Source: Erysipelotrichia bacterium (GTDB taxonomy: Bacteria; Muiribacteriota; Ozemobacteria; Ozemobacterales; Ozemobacteraceae). Taken from it: a stretch of 37,160 nt of DNA. Positions within the stretch are counted from its first letter, which is position 1, and the number at the start of each line of letters is the position of its first letter. Positions 36,041 to 37,160 of the stretch are shown piece by piece. Below the pieces are notes generated by a model. It searched no databases. It worked only from the letters and a program-made list of their open reading frames with translations, and had not been told where the DNA came from. The stretch spans positions 1 through 37,160 of the forward strand of contig SABV01000008.1 of assembly GCA_009928855.1 (NCBI GenBank), written 5' to 3'. The translations under genes and the position numbers were made by a program.

Positions 36041-37160
36041 TTATCTTTTTCCTCTTTGTCGCAATCAAAGCCAGGCTTTTCCCATTCGCGGCTCCAGATG
36101 TCGTCCATCATCCGGTGCTTTTCGAGGGTGTTGAGCATTTCATTAAATGCCTTAGAAGCATCAGACAGCTCATCATCACCTCTTACTTCGAGTCTGTGAC
36201 TGACGATTCCGCTTGAGACATTTTTTATCGCTGCAACAAGAGCAGTAATAGAGTCAGCCAGAGGGCGTGACATAAAAAAGCCCAGTGCTACGGCAAGCGC
36301 GAAGGCAATAAGAAGCATAATCGCGAGGTCTAACAGCAGATGGTTAAGAAATTCAAGAACCAGCCCCTGCGGCCTGGCAACAAAAAGATAACCTTCAAAT
36401 TCAGGAACCGGCGCCAGCGTACCCAGATAGGTGACGTCAGCAAGGTTTATCAATGCACTCTCAGAAAATTTGCCAGACATTTCTGGCAGATGAATGCCTC
36501 GAAAACCTTCAGGCAGATTGCCCTGAGAAGAAATTAAACCACCGCCACGGTCAAGCAGCAACAGAATGTCGCTTTTTGCGATAGGAAAACCACCGATAAT
36601 TTCGTGAATACCCGGGCCAGCAACGCTGATAGAGCAGTTGATTACACCAACGACCCTGGCTTGGTCGACAAAATCAAAAACCGGAACCATCACAAAAAGC
36701 ATTTTTTGCTGATATTCAGCTGTCTCGTCAGCAACGAAAGCTGCCTTTCGGGTTGCAAGAACACGTAAAAAGCTCTGTGAAAAAACATCAGGAGATTTAA
36801 AATCTATATTTCGACTGCCAGAACCGGCCGATTCGTCTTTCTGGTTGCGAATAACCGTCAGCAGAGGTGCTCCATCGGAGGTATAGACAGTACAGCCAAA
36901 AAATATGCGCTGCTGTTCGAGGAACTCATTGATTACCGGAAGCTGCCGCAACCGGCTCATAGACTGTATTTCAGGGAGCTTAGCAATAGTATCGATCTGA
37001 CGGCGATAATTCTGAAACAATGAATCTATGCCATGCAAAAGACTGGCGGTGAGTGTTTTTTGTGAAGCGACAGTCTGCCTGAGCAGGTCAAGACGCACCT
37101 TTATCGCAACAGTCCCCCCGAGAAGAAGAAGCGGCAAAACTTGAATTATGCTATTTAAAA
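36037..37160 (-). CDS. Membrane sensor with extracytoplasmic (Cache-like) domain and HAMP, no output domain; 5' end truncated by window edge
   Basis: Frame is open to base 37160 (…LNSIIQVLPLLLLGGTVAIKVRLDLLRQ…). HAMP-like FFMSRPLADSITALVAAIKNVSSGIVSHRLEVRGDDELSDASKAFNEMLNTLEKH, then stop after ~25 aa, overlapping the next start. Confidence 0.8.
   Translation of the reverse strand, partial: LNSIIQVLPLLLLGGTVAIKVRLDLLRQTVASQKTLTASLLHGIDSLFQNYRRQIDTIAKLPEIQSMSRLRQLPVINEFLEQQRIFFGCTVYTSDGAPLLTVIRNQKDESAGSGSRNIDFKSPDVFSQSFLRVLATRKAAFVADETAEYQQKMLFVMVPVFDFVDQARVVGVINCSISVAGPGIHEIIGGFPIAKSDILLLLDRGGGLISSQGNLPEGFRGIHLPEMSGKFSESALINLADVTYLGTLAPVPEFEGYLFVARPQGLVLEFLNHLLLDLAIMLLIAFALAVALGFFMSRPLADSITALVAAIKNVSSGIVSHRLEVRGDDELSDASKAFNEMLNTLEKHRMMDDIWSREWEKPGFDCDKEEKDK

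Overview
This 37.2 kb window looks like ordinary bacterial chromosome: dense, mostly collinear operons, with no tRNA/rRNA, CRISPR array, transposase or phage gene that I could recognise. Left to right it contains: a minus-strand pair (elongation factor P and a window-truncated membrane-anchored Ala/Pro/Lys-rich protein); a plus-strand operon uppP - ftsK - two giant TPR proteins (1614 and 1535 aa) closed by a strong intrinsic terminator; a small secreted or anchored protein; a minus-strand SLBB-domain protein; a plus-strand rimO - pgsA - pgpA cluster; and from about 19.9 kb to the end an all-minus block (C25 gingipain-like peptidase, RNase D, CHASE2-adenylate cyclase, GH57/DUF1957 glucan branching enzyme, Rho_N/SAP-like + DUF4912 protein, an unannotated 36-aa membrane microprotein, TPR protein, TIM-barrel-like protein, PhnD-like binding protein, MFS/NTT-like transporter with HEAT repeats, and a HAMP sensor open at the window edge). 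Points most worth a second look: (1) the HAMP sensor without output domain / HEAT transporter / orphan PhnD-like protein operon; (2) giant TPR proteins translationally coupled to FtsK, with a Cys4 N-terminal motif and a non-canonical module shared between the two at different positions; (3) EF-P with PGNW instead of PGKG at the modification loop; (4) a 36-aa membrane ORF with a good Shine-Dalgarno sequence below the ORF-track cutoff; (5) several strong inverted repeats in intergenic leaders (upstream of uppP, efp and the SLBB gene). All family calls come from reading the sequence; no database search was run.
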